A stretch of DNA of 64,000 nucleotides, taken from NCBI RefSeq assembly GCF_027286305.1, contig NZ_CP114599.1, positions 1,116,001 through 1,180,000 of the forward strand, written 5' to 3'. A program made the translations under genes and the position numbers. Origin of the DNA: Phenylobacterium sp. NIBR 498073 (lineage in GTDB: Bacteria; Pseudomonadota; Alphaproteobacteria; Caulobacterales; Caulobacteraceae). Below, piece by piece: positions 34,600 to 42,197 of the stretch (its first letter is position 1; the number at the start of each line of letters is the position of its first letter). The notes beneath the pieces were generated by a model, which saw nothing but the letters and a program-made list of their open reading frames with translations, searched no databases and was not told the origin of the DNA.

Positions 34600-34790
34600 T
34601 GCAAGGCATTGATCAAGGTGCGCGCCGACTGCGGTGAGATCGCGCGAATACTGGCGCCAAAATATGAGCGTGAAAATGCGAGACCAGAGCCATTTCTACG
34701 CGCTGGTGTGGATCAGGTGTTTCTTTGCACTTGTCCCCGTAGGGCGTTTCTAGGCGGTCGCCGGGGCAGGCGATCGACCGCCAGTTCCCC
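34600..34790. other. Gap upstream of fixL, no clear site
   Basis: This gap of about 190 bases carries fixL's likely promoter. I see TTGATCAA-like fragments near 34605 but no full FixK box, nor a gene or a good hairpin. Confidence 0.4.
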
Positions 34791-35618
34791 TCAATGGCTC
34801 AGCAGAACGAAGCGGCGATCCTGCTCGAGCAAGCTACGGGTAACGCCACCGAAGGCCCACTCACCGAGCCGCGTATGCCCGTAGCCACCGGCCACTACGA
34901 GGTCGGCGCCGAGCTGAACTGCTCGTGCGAGAACCGCTTCTCCCGTCTTGCCCGGAGGACTTAGGACTTCCGTCCGCGCCTTCACCTGATGGCGGGCCAG
35001 TGCAACAGCAATGTCTTCAATCCTGGCCATAGCTGGCCCGGGATCGGCCTCCGACGAACACTCCAGGATCAGGACATCGCAGCTCCGCTGCAAAAGCGGT
35101 AGCGCATCGGCGACCGCACGACGTGCCTCGCGGGTATCCTTCCAGGCCACGAGGACCGGCGCGTCACTGAGGTAGCTGCCGCTGGACGGGCAGACCAAGA
35201 CCGGACGTCCGGCCTTGATCACCAGAGGGCCGACATCGACTTCGGTGTAGCGATCGGGATGGCTGGAGCTCGGATGTCGAACGACGATGAGGTCCCCGCC
35301 GCGCGCGGCTGCGGTCAGGGCCACGGTCGGCTCGGCCCAACTTGTTCGCCAAGTCTTTTGCCGATCGCCCGTCGCCGCATCGAACACCCGGCAGGCGGCT
35401 TCCATCGCCATGTCGTGCTGCTCGCGCAGGATGGCGAGCCATTGACTATCGACCGCGGCATAGGCTCCGCCTGATCGCCCGGCGAAAGGGGGCACAGCTG
35501 CCGCTCCAACGCCGACAACGGTCGCTTGGAACTCGTCGGCCAGACTGGCTGCACATTGGACATGTGCGGCGAGGTCTGCTTGCGGCGGCACGTGGCATAG
35601 AAGGCTCTTGAACGGCAT
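34791..35618 (-). CDS. Tandem universal stress protein
   Basis: 275 residues, tandem Usp fold. Domain 2 starts APVLVAWKDTREARRAV (about 155) and ends LVVAGGYGHTRLGEWAFGGVTRSLL with terminal LLSH. It begins 17 bases after the fixK stop, so fixK and this gene are one operon. Its linkage to the regulator itself suggests a role in signalling or in protecting the cell as FixK is induced. Confidence 0.88.
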   Translation of the reverse strand: MPFKSLLCHVPPQADLAAHVQCAASLADEFQATVVGVGAAAVPPFAGRSGGAYAAVDSQWLAILREQHDMAMEAACRVFDAATGDRQKTWRTSWAEPTVALTAAARGGDLIVVRHPSSSHPDRYTEVDVGPLVIKAGRPVLVCPSSGSYLSDAPVLVAWKDTREARRAVADALPLLQRSCDVLILECSSEADPGPAMARIEDIAVALARHQVKARTEVLSPPGKTGEAVLARAVQLGADLVVAGGYGHTRLGEWAFGGVTRSLLEQDRRFVLLSH

Positions 35619-35635
35619 GGGGCCTTGCTCTTCAG

Positions 35636-36280
35636 CTAGGCGGCCACCAGCCGCGAAAGCCCCGCTGGTCGAACCACCTGGAAGTTCCTGTAGCCGGCGA
35701 ACCTCACGAGGCCGTCTGACTGAAGCTGGGTCAGGGTTCGCGAGACCGTTTCGATCGTCAGACCAAGATAGTCGGCGATATCCTGCCGGCTCATCGCCAG
35801 CGGCGTAAGGTCAGACTTCGCCCGCTTGGCGGCGCTCATCAGGAAGCTCGCCACCTTTTCGCAGGCGCCCCTGCGGCCCAGAATAAAAAGATGCTCTTGA
35901 GTGCGAGCGAGCTCCTGCGCCGTGGCCGTCCAGATCAAATCCTCCAGCCTCTCACGCTGGTCGCCGCAGTGCCGGACCGCTGAACGTTTGGCCGCCAAGA
36001 TGGTGCAGTCGCCGAGGGCGTCGGCCGAAAAGCTGTGCTTGTCCCCGGGTTCCATTCCGAACAACTCACCGGGATAGTAGAAGTCGCCGATCTGTCGTCG
36101 ACCGTCGCTGAGCAGGCGGTTGGTTCGGACGGCGCCTTCCAACACCTGATAGATTAGGTCGGCGTCTTCTTCCTGGGCGTAAATCTCTTCCTCGGCGGCG
36201 AAGTGCATGCGCACGCCGATAGCGCCAAAGGCGTCGATGGATCGCGCGGAGGGAAGTTCATTGAACACCTGGACGGGCAT
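35636..36280 (-). CDS. fixK: FixK-type Crp/Fnr transcription regulator
   Basis: A 214-residue Crp/Fnr protein with a cyclic-nucleotide-like beta barrel (about 20-110), dimer helix (about 112-145) and helix-turn-helix (162-187). The recognition helix reads ETVSRTLTQL; Glu177, Ser180 and Arg181 are the FNR/FixK residues that read TTGA half sites. The N-terminal Cys cluster of true FNR is missing, so it should not sense oxygen through an iron-sulfur cluster but act downstream of FixLJ. It is the obvious factor for the boxes scattered through 21-58 kb. Confidence 0.92.
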   Translation of the reverse strand: MPVQVFNELPSARSIDAFGAIGVRMHFAAEEEIYAQEEDADLIYQVLEGAVRTNRLLSDGRRQIGDFYYPGELFGMEPGDKHSFSADALGDCTILAAKRSAVRHCGDQRERLEDLIWTATAQELARTQEHLFILGRRGACEKVASFLMSAAKRAKSDLTPLAMSRQDIADYLGLTIETVSRTLTQLQSDGLVRFAGYRNFQVVRPAGLSRLVAA

Positions 36281-36348
36281 CGTCGGTCTCCCTGTCGATA
36301 CCCAAATCGGTACGACCGGTGAGCGAACGGCGATATTCGTGGTCGGTG

Positions 36349-36377
36349 CTTAAGGACCCTCGCTTAAGTAGATCTAC
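36349..36377. promoter_or_regulatory. Possible FixJ-binding region upstream of fixK
   Basis: Two CTTAAG repeats (36349-36354 and 36363-36368) lie 14 bp apart. TTAAGTAG at 36364-36371 differs in one base from the GTAMGTAG motif I recall for FixJ sites, and GTAGATCTAC (36368-36377) is palindromic. The region is about 70-95 bp before the fixK start. It is a candidate only. Confidence 0.35.
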
Positions 36378-36411
36378 GGAGGCCGGGCGAAGCTGCCCGA
36401 TCGGGGCCCGA

Positions 36412-36425
36412 TTGATCGAGGTCAA
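36412..36425. promoter_or_regulatory. FixK/FNR box between fixK and the DUF883-like gene
   Basis: TTGATCGAGGTCAA is centred 58 bp before ATG 36477 and 138 bp before the fixK start. The first spacing fits activation of the plus-strand operon; the second could serve autoregulation of fixK. Confidence 0.85.
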
Positions 36426-36476
36426 GACGGTGACGTCCGCATCGTGGCGTTCTGCCGCCGATAGGAGAGCAGCCCG

Positions 36477-36782
36477 ATGACAAGATCCAAGTCTCAACGG
36501 CTCGCGCACGCTGCAGAAGGTATTCTGCAGGACGCTGGGCAGGACCTACGAGCCGCCGCAGGCCGCTTCGTGGAAGAAGCCGGCGAGGCGGCCTCCGCTG
36601 GCGCCATCGGCCTTGCTCATGCCGCCGAGGAGTTCGTCGAGGACGCCGCCGCGTGCTCCCGCGACCTTGCAACCAAGGCCCGAAGAGAAGCCGCACGGCG
36701 GCCCCGGGTCGTCGCTGTGCTGGCGGGCGCCGCCATCGCGCTTGTGGGCCTAGGTCTACTGCGCCGGATCGGTCGCGCTTAG
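36477..36782 (+). CDS. DUF883/ElaB-like membrane-anchored protein
   Basis: A 101-residue protein with a long Ala/Glu-rich amphipathic helix (about 8-75) and a C-terminal hydrophobic helix followed by basic residues (VVAVLAGAAIALVGLGLLRRIGRA). This layout matches the ElaB/YqjD/DUF883 group, which in E. coli anchors inactive ribosomes at the inner membrane in stationary phase. Homology is by pattern only. AGGAGA precedes the ATG and a FixK box is 58 bp upstream. Confidence 0.65.
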   Translation: MTRSKSQRLAHAAEGILQDAGQDLRAAAGRFVEEAGEAASAGAIGLAHAAEEFVEDAAACSRDLATKARREAARRPRVVAVLAGAAIALVGLGLLRRIGRA

Positions 36783-36803
36783 GGCCAACCAGGGTGAAGT
36801 GAC

Positions 36804-38453
36804 ATGAACACGGACGCGCCAGGGTCCCAGGCGATCAAGCTGACGTTCCACGGAGCGGCCGGATGCGTGACCGGCTTCTGCGCCCTCATTGAAACAGGCG
36901 CGGCCCGATTGCTCATCGACTGCGGGATGTTTCAGGGATCCAAGACCCTGAAGGCCCTCAACTACGACGCGTTCCCATTTGACGCCGCGACGATCGACGC
37001 GGTTCTGCTGACCCATGCGCATATCGATCACTCGGGGCTGCTCCCCAAGCTGATGAAGGCCGGCTTCGAGGGGCCGATCTATGCGACGGCGGGGACCCGC
37101 GATCTCTGCGCCGTGATGTTGCCGGACGCCGGGAGCATCCAGGAGAGTGAGGTGCGGCATCTCAATCGCCGCAACCAGCGACGCGGCCGACCGGCGGTCG
37201 AGCCGATCTATACCGAGCGCGACGCGGTCAAGACGCTTGAACTCTTCGAGCGAGTAAAGCTGAGCGAGGAGACCCCGATCCTGCCCGGGGTCAGCGCGAC
37301 CTACTGGGAGGCGGGACACATATTGGGTTCAGCTTCCATCGAACTGAAGGTCGAAACCGCTGATGGACCGATATCGCTGCTGTTCTCCGGAGACCTTGGC
37401 CCGGGCGGACGCGACTATTCCCCAGATCCGGAAGGCCCCAGCGGGGTGGATCATCTGATCGTGGAATCCACCTACGGTGACCGCCGCCGGCCAATGATCG
37501 ATCCTGCCGAGCGGCGTCGCATCCTGGCCCAAGAACTTGCGGCGGCTCATGCCGCCGGCGGCCCACTGTTGATCCCGGCATTTGCCGTCGAGCGATCACA
37601 GGAACTCCTCGCCGATATCCTGACGATCATGAAGGAGGGCCGGGCGCCCGAGGCGGACATCTTCCTGGACTCGCCGTTGGCGATCGAAGCGACCGAGGTG
37701 TTTCGCCATCGCGGCTGGAACCGCTCAACCGGGGTCAACCCGTTCGAAGGCCTTTATGCGCGCGACAGGCTCAAGTTTCTTCGCGCGCCTGATGAAAGCG
37801 ACGGCCTCGATCGGCTGTCAGGCTGGCATATCATTCTCGCCGCGAGCGGCATGTGCGACGCTGGCCGGGTGCGCAAGCATCTCAAGCGTCTCTTGTGGCG
37901 TAAGCAGGCGACGGTGCTTCTTGCCGGATACCAGGCTGTCGGCACTCTTGGGAGATTTCTGCAGGAGGGCGCTGCGCGGGTGCGCATCGAGGGCGATGAT
38001 GTTCGAGTCCAGGCCCGTATCCGGTCGCTCGACATCTATTCAGCGCACGCCGACGCTGATGGTCTGGTTGGTTGGGTGAAAGCCCGTGGCCCTGTGAAAG
38101 GCACGGTTTTTCTGGCTCATGGCGAGCCCGACGCCCTGCATGGCCTGAGGTCGCGTTTGACTGCGGCGGGTCTTGTTCCGCAATCCCTTGTCATCCCCGA
38201 CCTGGACGAGAGCTTCGTCTTGCAGGGAGGGGCTGTGAGCAGCGAGGGCGGGCAACAGCCGCGCTTGCCGGCGACGGCTGTCGCCGCGCTGGATTGGCAC
38301 AATGAACGTGCGGCGCTCCTTTTGGAGTTCGACGCCTTGCTCGAAGGGGCGCGTTCCGACGCCGCAAGGGCTGCGCTGATCGATCACATGCGCGCGGCGC
38401 TCGTTGAAATCCAGGACAGGCGTAGGCGGGGCGCTTCTCTTCCTGCCACGTGA
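36804..38453 (+). CDS. MBL-fold RNA-processing-type metallohydrolase
   Basis: A 549-residue protein of the beta-CASP branch of metallo-beta-lactamases. The zinc motif HAHIDH is at 71-76; His in EAGHILGSASI and Asp in FSGDLG follow. The beta-CASP insert (about 230-400) carries ESTYGDRRRP and FLDSPLAIEATEVF, and the RNA-specificity motif SAHADADGL is near 416-424. The family contains CPSF73-like and RNase J-like nucleases. Regulated by low oxygen, it may remodel RNA pools. It starts 21 bases after the DUF883-like gene in the same operon. Confidence 0.85.
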   Translation: MNTDAPGSQAIKLTFHGAAGCVTGFCALIETGAARLLIDCGMFQGSKTLKALNYDAFPFDAATIDAVLLTHAHIDHSGLLPKLMKAGFEGPIYATAGTRDLCAVMLPDAGSIQESEVRHLNRRNQRRGRPAVEPIYTERDAVKTLELFERVKLSEETPILPGVSATYWEAGHILGSASIELKVETADGPISLLFSGDLGPGGRDYSPDPEGPSGVDHLIVESTYGDRRRPMIDPAERRRILAQELAAAHAAGGPLLIPAFAVERSQELLADILTIMKEGRAPEADIFLDSPLAIEATEVFRHRGWNRSTGVNPFEGLYARDRLKFLRAPDESDGLDRLSGWHIILAASGMCDAGRVRKHLKRLLWRKQATVLLAGYQAVGTLGRFLQEGAARVRIEGDDVRVQARIRSLDIYSAHADADGLVGWVKARGPVKGTVFLAHGEPDALHGLRSRLTAAGLVPQSLVIPDLDESFVLQGGAVSSEGGQQPRLPATAVAALDWHNERAALLLEFDALLEGARSDAARAALIDHMRAALVEIQDRRRRGASLPAT

Positions 38454-38803
38454 CGGGGAGAGCCTTGTCGCAGGTTCACAAGCTGCTGTTTCTGATCGCC
38501 TCCAAGGGGCGGTGGAGACTTGTGCTGCCGGCGTCAGATGGCCGGTATGCAACCTGTGTGCGTGCGGGCCCCGAGATGGCGGCCCAGCAGCTGGCGCGAA
38601 AGGCTCGGCACATCCTGGCCGAGCACCATCTAGAAGGGCTTGTCATCGTCGCACCTGAAGATGAACTCGACACGCTGCGGGGCGAGCTTGAAGCGCTTTT
38701 GGTTCTCGTCGGCGTCCTTGCCGAGGATCTCTATGACATGTCGGACGATGAGCTGGGACACGTCCTGGACAAGGCGATTCACGCCCCCTGGCCCGAGAGA
38801 TGA
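38450..38803 (+). CDS. Host-attachment-like (baeRF-type) protein, short
   Basis: 117 residues from GTG 38450, which overlaps the previous stop (GTGA). The C-terminal half, HLEGLVIVAPEDELDTLRGEL then VLAEDLYDMSDDELGHVLDKAI, parallels FSGIFIAAPARLIGPLEARL and LGKDLTKTPVERLEQWI in the host-attachment-type protein at 40134, so the two are probably distant paralogues. The core lacks the usual N-terminal DGGRARF motif. Function unknown; it could relate to ribosome or translation factors, as suggested for the wider baeRF clade. Confidence 0.5.
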   Translation: MTGRALSQVHKLLFLIASKGRWRLVLPASDGRYATCVRAGPEMAAQQLARKARHILAEHHLEGLVIVAPEDELDTLRGELEALLVLVGVLAEDLYDMSDDELGHVLDKAIHAPWPER

Positions 38804-38830
38804 GCCCAGGGGCTAGGCCAGACCAGTGAC

Positions 38831-38844
38831 TTGACCGAAGTCAA
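38831..38844. promoter_or_regulatory. FixK/FNR box (histidine kinase gene)
   Basis: TTGACCGAAGTCAA is centred 75 bp before ATG 38913, in the 109-base gap after the host-attachment-like gene. Confidence 0.82.
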
Positions 38845-38912
38845 AACCCGTCGGGCCGCGCCATCTATCGTGACAGTCGGAGATGACCGAACCCTTCGGC
38901 TGACCTGACGAG

Positions 38913-39590
38913 ATGGCGATGATGGATCAACCAACTTCGTGCGACGATTGCCGGCTGTGGCGAGAAGCCGATCACCGTATCGCCAATCACCTGGCCATGC
39001 TGGCCGCCTTCGTGCGGCTCAAGGAACTGGAGATCGACCGCGAAAGGGTCACGCCCGAAGCAGTGCACCTGCTTTTGGAGACCATCAGGACCCAGACCGA
39101 CGCGGTCGCCAGCTTACACCGAATGCTGAGCGCTCAGGGCGCCGACGCCGCCGCAGACCTTGCCCGCCACTTGCAGGCGACCTGCACGCCGCTCGCCGCC
39201 CTGCTGGCCGGCCGCGTAGAGATCGGGGTCGAGTGCTCACCCGATTGTCTTGTGACCCCCGACAAGGTGCTTCCCGTCACTCAGATCGTGTCCGAGGCCG
39301 TCACCAACGCCGTCAAGTATGCCTATCAAGATGGTTGCGAAGGGAAGATCCACGTGCGCGGACGCAAGGACGGGGCGTCGGTGGTCGTCGAGATCGCTGA
39401 TGAGGGGCCGGGCTTGAAGAGCGGGCTGGACCCGCGCTTCGGCGGCGGGCTCGGCCTGAGATTGATGCGCGCGCTCAGCAAGCAGCTTGGCGGCGAACTG
39501 GAGTTCGTTTCGAAGAGTTCTGGGCTGGTCGTACGGGTGACGTTCCCAGCGGGGCTGAACAGCAACGGTGCGCAGGCGCCGCGCCGCTAG
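38913..39590 (+). CDS. Cytosolic histidine kinase, HisKA_2-type
   Basis: A 225-residue kinase without sensor or membrane segment. The phospho-acceptor is probably His21 in EADHRIANHLAMLAAFV, followed by an ATPase with VSEAVTNAVKYAY (N box), DEGPGL and GGGLGLRLMRAL. The HisKA_2 pattern is common in alphaproteobacterial general-stress and light-signalling kinases. It is an orphan; the nearest orphan receiver is at 32024. A FixK box lies 75 bp upstream. Confidence 0.83.
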   Translation: MAMMDQPTSCDDCRLWREADHRIANHLAMLAAFVRLKELEIDRERVTPEAVHLLLETIRTQTDAVASLHRMLSAQGADAAADLARHLQATCTPLAALLAGRVEIGVECSPDCLVTPDKVLPVTQIVSEAVTNAVKYAYQDGCEGKIHVRGRKDGASVVVEIADEGPGLKSGLDPRFGGGLGLRLMRALSKQLGGELEFVSKSSGLVVRVTFPAGLNSNGAQAPRR

Positions 39591-39608
39591 TTGAAAGTTG
39601 GCGGCGGG

Positions 39609-39636
39609 AAAGGGGCCGTCCGTGACGGCCTCCTTT
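39609..39636 (+). terminator. Hairpin terminator after the histidine kinase gene
   Basis: Arms AAAGGGGCCGTC and GACGGCCTCCTTT pair with one bulge around CGT, 19 bases after the kinase stop. The 3' arm ends TCCTTT, giving a short T-run. Confidence 0.6.
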
Positions 39637-39814
39637 GCCGCTTTGTGCTATCCGACCCTCAGGTGATCGACGACCATCTGAACGCCCGGCGCTGACCAGG
39701 CCCACATCGGCTTCGCGCCGGAGAGCCGATTGAATCGCCTTGGGGCCGCCGACGACCCGGCGTCTCCGCCTGATCGCTGGCGGCCCGCGCATCGACCCTG
39801 TTGAGGCGGCTATT
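39637..39814. other. Gap between kinase terminator and dodecin, nothing recognised
   Basis: About 180 bases downstream of two convergent genes. I see no frame with a ribosome site, no FixK box and no strong hairpin. Confidence 0.4.
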
Positions 39815-40018
39815 TCAGCGGCTTTCTTCAAGTTCGAAGGTGACTTTGGCGTTGATCCGGTAGCTAACGATCTGGTCGTCGGCGACCTGCGCCTCGAAGT
39901 TCTTGATATAAATCGAGCGGACATTGCGCAGCGTCCGACTGGCCTCCTCAACGGCGGAACGAGCGGCAGCTTCCCAGCTGGTCTCGGACTCTGCGAGGAC
40001 CTCAATGACTTTCAGCAT
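39815..40018 (-). CDS. Dodecin
   Basis: 67 residues from ATG 40018. The sequence MLKVIEVLAESETSWEAAARSAVEEA and later IKNFEAQVADDQIVSYRINAKVTF is typical dodecin, a 12-mer that stores and buffers flavins. The Trp at position 16 (ETSWE) is the flavin-stacking residue. An ideal FixK box is 70 bp upstream. Storing flavin would suit a cell whose flavoenzymes fall idle in low oxygen. Confidence 0.9.
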   Translation of the reverse strand: MLKVIEVLAESETSWEAAARSAVEEASRTLRNVRSIYIKNFEAQVADDQIVSYRINAKVTFELEESR

Positions 40019-40081
40019 CGCGATATCTCCAGCCACAGGGATCGTGGCGCTCTCATTCTGGGGCAGGCCCCAGGGCGGGAG

Positions 40082-40095
40082 TTGATGCAGGTCAA
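40082..40095. promoter_or_regulatory. FixK/FNR box (dodecin gene)
   Basis: TTGATGCAGGTCAA, exact to consensus, is centred 70 bp before the dodecin start at 40018. Confidence 0.82.
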
Positions 40096-40133
40096 GCGGC
40101 GGTCAGGCGCGTTCAGGCCGCCGTATGAGCGTG

Positions 40134-40595
40134 TCAGCGCGGTGGGAGCCTGGCGGTGGGAACGTCGCCAATCCATTGCTCCAGACGCTCGACTGGTGTC
40201 TTGGTAAGGTCCTTGCCGAGTGTTCCGGCTAGAGAGGCCTTGTCGCGAAGTCGAGCTTCGAGCGGGCCGATCAACCGGGCCGGCGCGGCTATGAAAATGC
40301 CGGAAAATCGCTCGCGACGGCAGGTCGCGGCGGCGTGCTCGGCGACCCGATCAAGGAAGCTCTCCTTGGCCGCGCGGACCGCGTTGTCGCCTTCAATCGC
40401 CGAACGTCGAGGGGTTGTGCTTGATTGCGTCCGCGGAAGCGTTCGCGAGCGAACCTTCTCGCGCACCGCATCGAGATCCTTGAGCGCTCTCAACTCGTCG
40501 AAGGCCTCAAAGTGACCGGTGGCTTGGGACTTCCTGACGAAGCGTGCGCGACCGCCGTCGGTCAGGACGAACAATAGCTGCGATGGGGTTCTCAT
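40134..40595 (-). CDS. Host-attachment family protein
   Basis: 153 residues. LLFVLTDGGRARFVRKSQATG at the start and the C-terminal block HAAATCRRERFSGIFIAAPARLIGPLEARL are the signature of the host-attachment family (first described in Agrobacterium, now seen as a baeRF/eRF1-like fold). It is last in the operon Hsp20-DUF2267-this gene (gaps 35 and 30 bases). A role in translation or RNA handling in stress is likelier than host attachment. Confidence 0.8.
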   Translation of the reverse strand: MRTPSQLLFVLTDGGRARFVRKSQATGHFEAFDELRALKDLDAVREKVRSRTLPRTQSSTTPRRSAIEGDNAVRAAKESFLDRVAEHAAATCRRERFSGIFIAAPARLIGPLEARLRDKASLAGTLGKDLTKTPVERLEQWIGDVPTARLPPR

Positions 40596-40625
40596 GTGTA
40601 ACTCTCCTGCCGCCGGGCGGCTGGA

Positions 40626-41048
40626 TCATGGCTGCAGGACTGGGCGGAGCCCTTTCGGAAGCATCCTGGCCAATTTGCTGACCTCGCCCGGGTCCAACTG
40701 TTGTCGTAGGACTGCGAAGACGGCCTGCGCCACATCCTGTCCGGCGCGTGGGAAGCCTTCAGGAAGCCGGGTTTCGACCTCATCGGCGAAGTCCGCGGCG
40801 TCGTGGATGTCGAGCGGGGATTCTGGCTCCCACCCTTCCAGGAAGAAGCCGCGGATGAGCATGGGCAGCTGGGCCGACAGTCCCAGCACGGCCTCATGCG
40901 GAAGCCTGTCGCGCAGCACATGCAGCACCGTCCGCAGGGCTTGATAGGCGTCCTGCTTCCCGCAAGGGGGTAAGCCCGCCTCAATCTGGTTCAGCCACGC
41001 ATTGGTTTCCTGCACGGTGGTGTCGAACACGGCAAGTCCGGTGGTCAT
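40626..41048 (-). CDS. DUF2267 protein
   Basis: 140 residues of the DUF2267 type: VQETNAWLNQIEAGLPPCGKQDAYQALRTVLHVLRDRLPHEAVLGLSAQLPMLIRGFFLEGW is diagnostic. The fold is helical and its function unknown; members often occur beside Hsp20 and universal stress genes. It is the middle gene of the Hsp20 operon. Confidence 0.82.
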   Translation of the reverse strand: MTTGLAVFDTTVQETNAWLNQIEAGLPPCGKQDAYQALRTVLHVLRDRLPHEAVLGLSAQLPMLIRGFFLEGWEPESPLDIHDAADFADEVETRLPEGFPRAGQDVAQAVFAVLRQQLDPGEVSKLARMLPKGLRPVLQP

Positions 41049-41083
41049 CGACGTCTCTCCCGGCTCAACCTCAGAGGAACGGC

Positions 41084-41536
41084 CTATGCGGTCGGCCGGA
41101 TCTCGATCGTCCGCGGCTTGGCCTGATCGCTCCGCGGCGCCTTGAGTGTCAGCACCCCGTCGCGCATGGACGCCTCGATCTTGTCGGCCGAGACGCTGCT
41201 CGGGAGCGCGATGCTGCGGGTAAAGGCGCCATAGCTGCGCTCGCTAACCCGATAGTCGGCCTGGTTGGTTTCCTTCTCAGTCTTCTTCTCGCCGCTGATC
41301 GTAAGGATGTCGTCCTCGACCGCGATTTTCACATCTTTCCTGTCGATCCCCGGAAGCTCGACGGTGATCTCCAGCCCCTGATCGGTGTCTCGGACATCCA
41401 TCCGCGGACCGTCTCCCCAACCCTCGCCGAGCCTTTCGAAAAGGCGATCAAACTCACGCTGGATGGGCGCAAGGACGCTGATTGCGGAACGATGGTTCGT
41501 GGCCGGCGGGGTCTTGGCTGGTGTTTGAGCGGTCAT
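41084..41536 (-). CDS. Small heat-shock protein (Hsp20/alpha-crystallin)
   Basis: 150 residues. The alpha-crystallin domain runs from about 45 to 140 (LEITVELPGIDRKDVKIAVEDDILTISGEKK and the closing DGVLTLKAP). It holds unfolding proteins without ATP. It heads an operon with the DUF2267 and host-attachment genes. The FixK box at 41601 lies 71 bp upstream. Its counterpart in the mycobacterial hypoxia regulon is HspX. Confidence 0.92.
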   Translation of the reverse strand: MTAQTPAKTPPATNHRSAISVLAPIQREFDRLFERLGEGWGDGPRMDVRDTDQGLEITVELPGIDRKDVKIAVEDDILTISGEKKTEKETNQADYRVSERSYGAFTRSIALPSSVSADKIEASMRDGVLTLKAPRSDQAKPRTIEIRPTA

Positions 41537-41600
41537 CTGCGTCTCCTTTGGCTTCAGCCAACTCGGGAAGCCAGCACATCACGGGGCCAGCGCCGCGGAG

Positions 41601-41614
41601 TTGACGCCGATCAA
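41601..41614. promoter_or_regulatory. FixK/FNR box (Hsp20 operon)
   Basis: TTGACGCCGATCAA is centred 71 bp before the Hsp20 start. A second box serves the opposite direction 32 bases away. Confidence 0.82.
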
Positions 41615-41645
41615 TCGTCGACTTGCGCCGGCCTTTGCCGAGGGA

Positions 41646-41659
41646 TTGAGCAGGCTCAA
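41646..41659. promoter_or_regulatory. FixK/FNR-type box (split-barrel gene)
   Basis: TTGAGCAGGCTCAA is a perfect palindrome centred 53 bp before ATG 41706. A possible -10 TAGGGT lies at 41681-41686, 31 bp from the box centre, the spacing of class II activation. Confidence 0.78.
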
Positions 41660-41705
41660 ACTTGGTCGCCCCGCCATGGATAGGGTTCCCGAAAAGGAGC
41701 GTGGC

Positions 41706-42197
41706 ATGAGCGAAAAACTGACGGATGACGTGCTCGAACTGCTGGAAGGGCGCCATGACATGACGCTCGCGAGCCTGCTGCCGGACGGCGGGCCGCACGC
41801 CGTGGTGGTCAGCTACGCCTCACGCGGCCTTTCACTCTACTTCGGCTGCGATCCATCATCTCAGAAGGCGGCGAACATTGCGCGAGATCCGCGCGTCGCC
41901 ATTACGATCACCTCGCCCTACTCGGATTGGTCTCAGATCCGCGGCCTGGCCATCTCCGGGCACGCAAGGCGCCTCAATGGCGAAGCCGCGGAGAGAGCCG
42001 CTGAGTGTTTCATGAAGAAGTTTGATGAGATCGCCCAGTACATCACGACCGGAGCCGAAATCGCGCTGTTCGAGATCGTGATCCAGCGCGTGAGCCTGCT
42101 CGACTACCGACGCGGGTTTGGCCACGTCGCCCGCGGTCGCGCTTCGTCTCGTCAGGACGGAGGACTGACCTGGGACGATGCCGCTGCGTCCGCCTAG
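41706..42197 (+). CDS. Pyridoxamine 5'-phosphate oxidase-like split-barrel protein
   Basis: 163 residues from ATG 41706 (AAAAGGAG upstream). The segments MTLASLLPDGGPHAVVVSY, SLYFGCDPSSQKAANIARDPRVAITI and AISGHARRL fit the PNPOx-like fold, which binds FMN, F420 or haem. The FixK box at 41646 points to use in low oxygen. Similar proteins (such as Rv3129) belong to the DosR regulon. Cofactor unknown. Confidence 0.8.
   Translation: MSEKLTDDVLELLEGRHDMTLASLLPDGGPHAVVVSYASRGLSLYFGCDPSSQKAANIARDPRVAITITSPYSDWSQIRGLAISGHARRLNGEAAERAAECFMKKFDEIAQYITTGAEIALFEIVIQRVSLLDYRRGFGHVARGRASSRQDGGLTWDDAAASA

Noticed and set aside
34595..34625. TTGATCAA-like sequence upstream of fixL as a FixK box
   Set aside because: The half sites are not separated by the required spacer; no TTG-N7-CAA arrangement of correct length.
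38465..38803. TTG 38465 as the start of the short host-attachment-like protein
   Set aside because: GGGGAGAG lies too close (about one base) for good initiation; GTG 38450, coupled to the preceding stop, is preferred.
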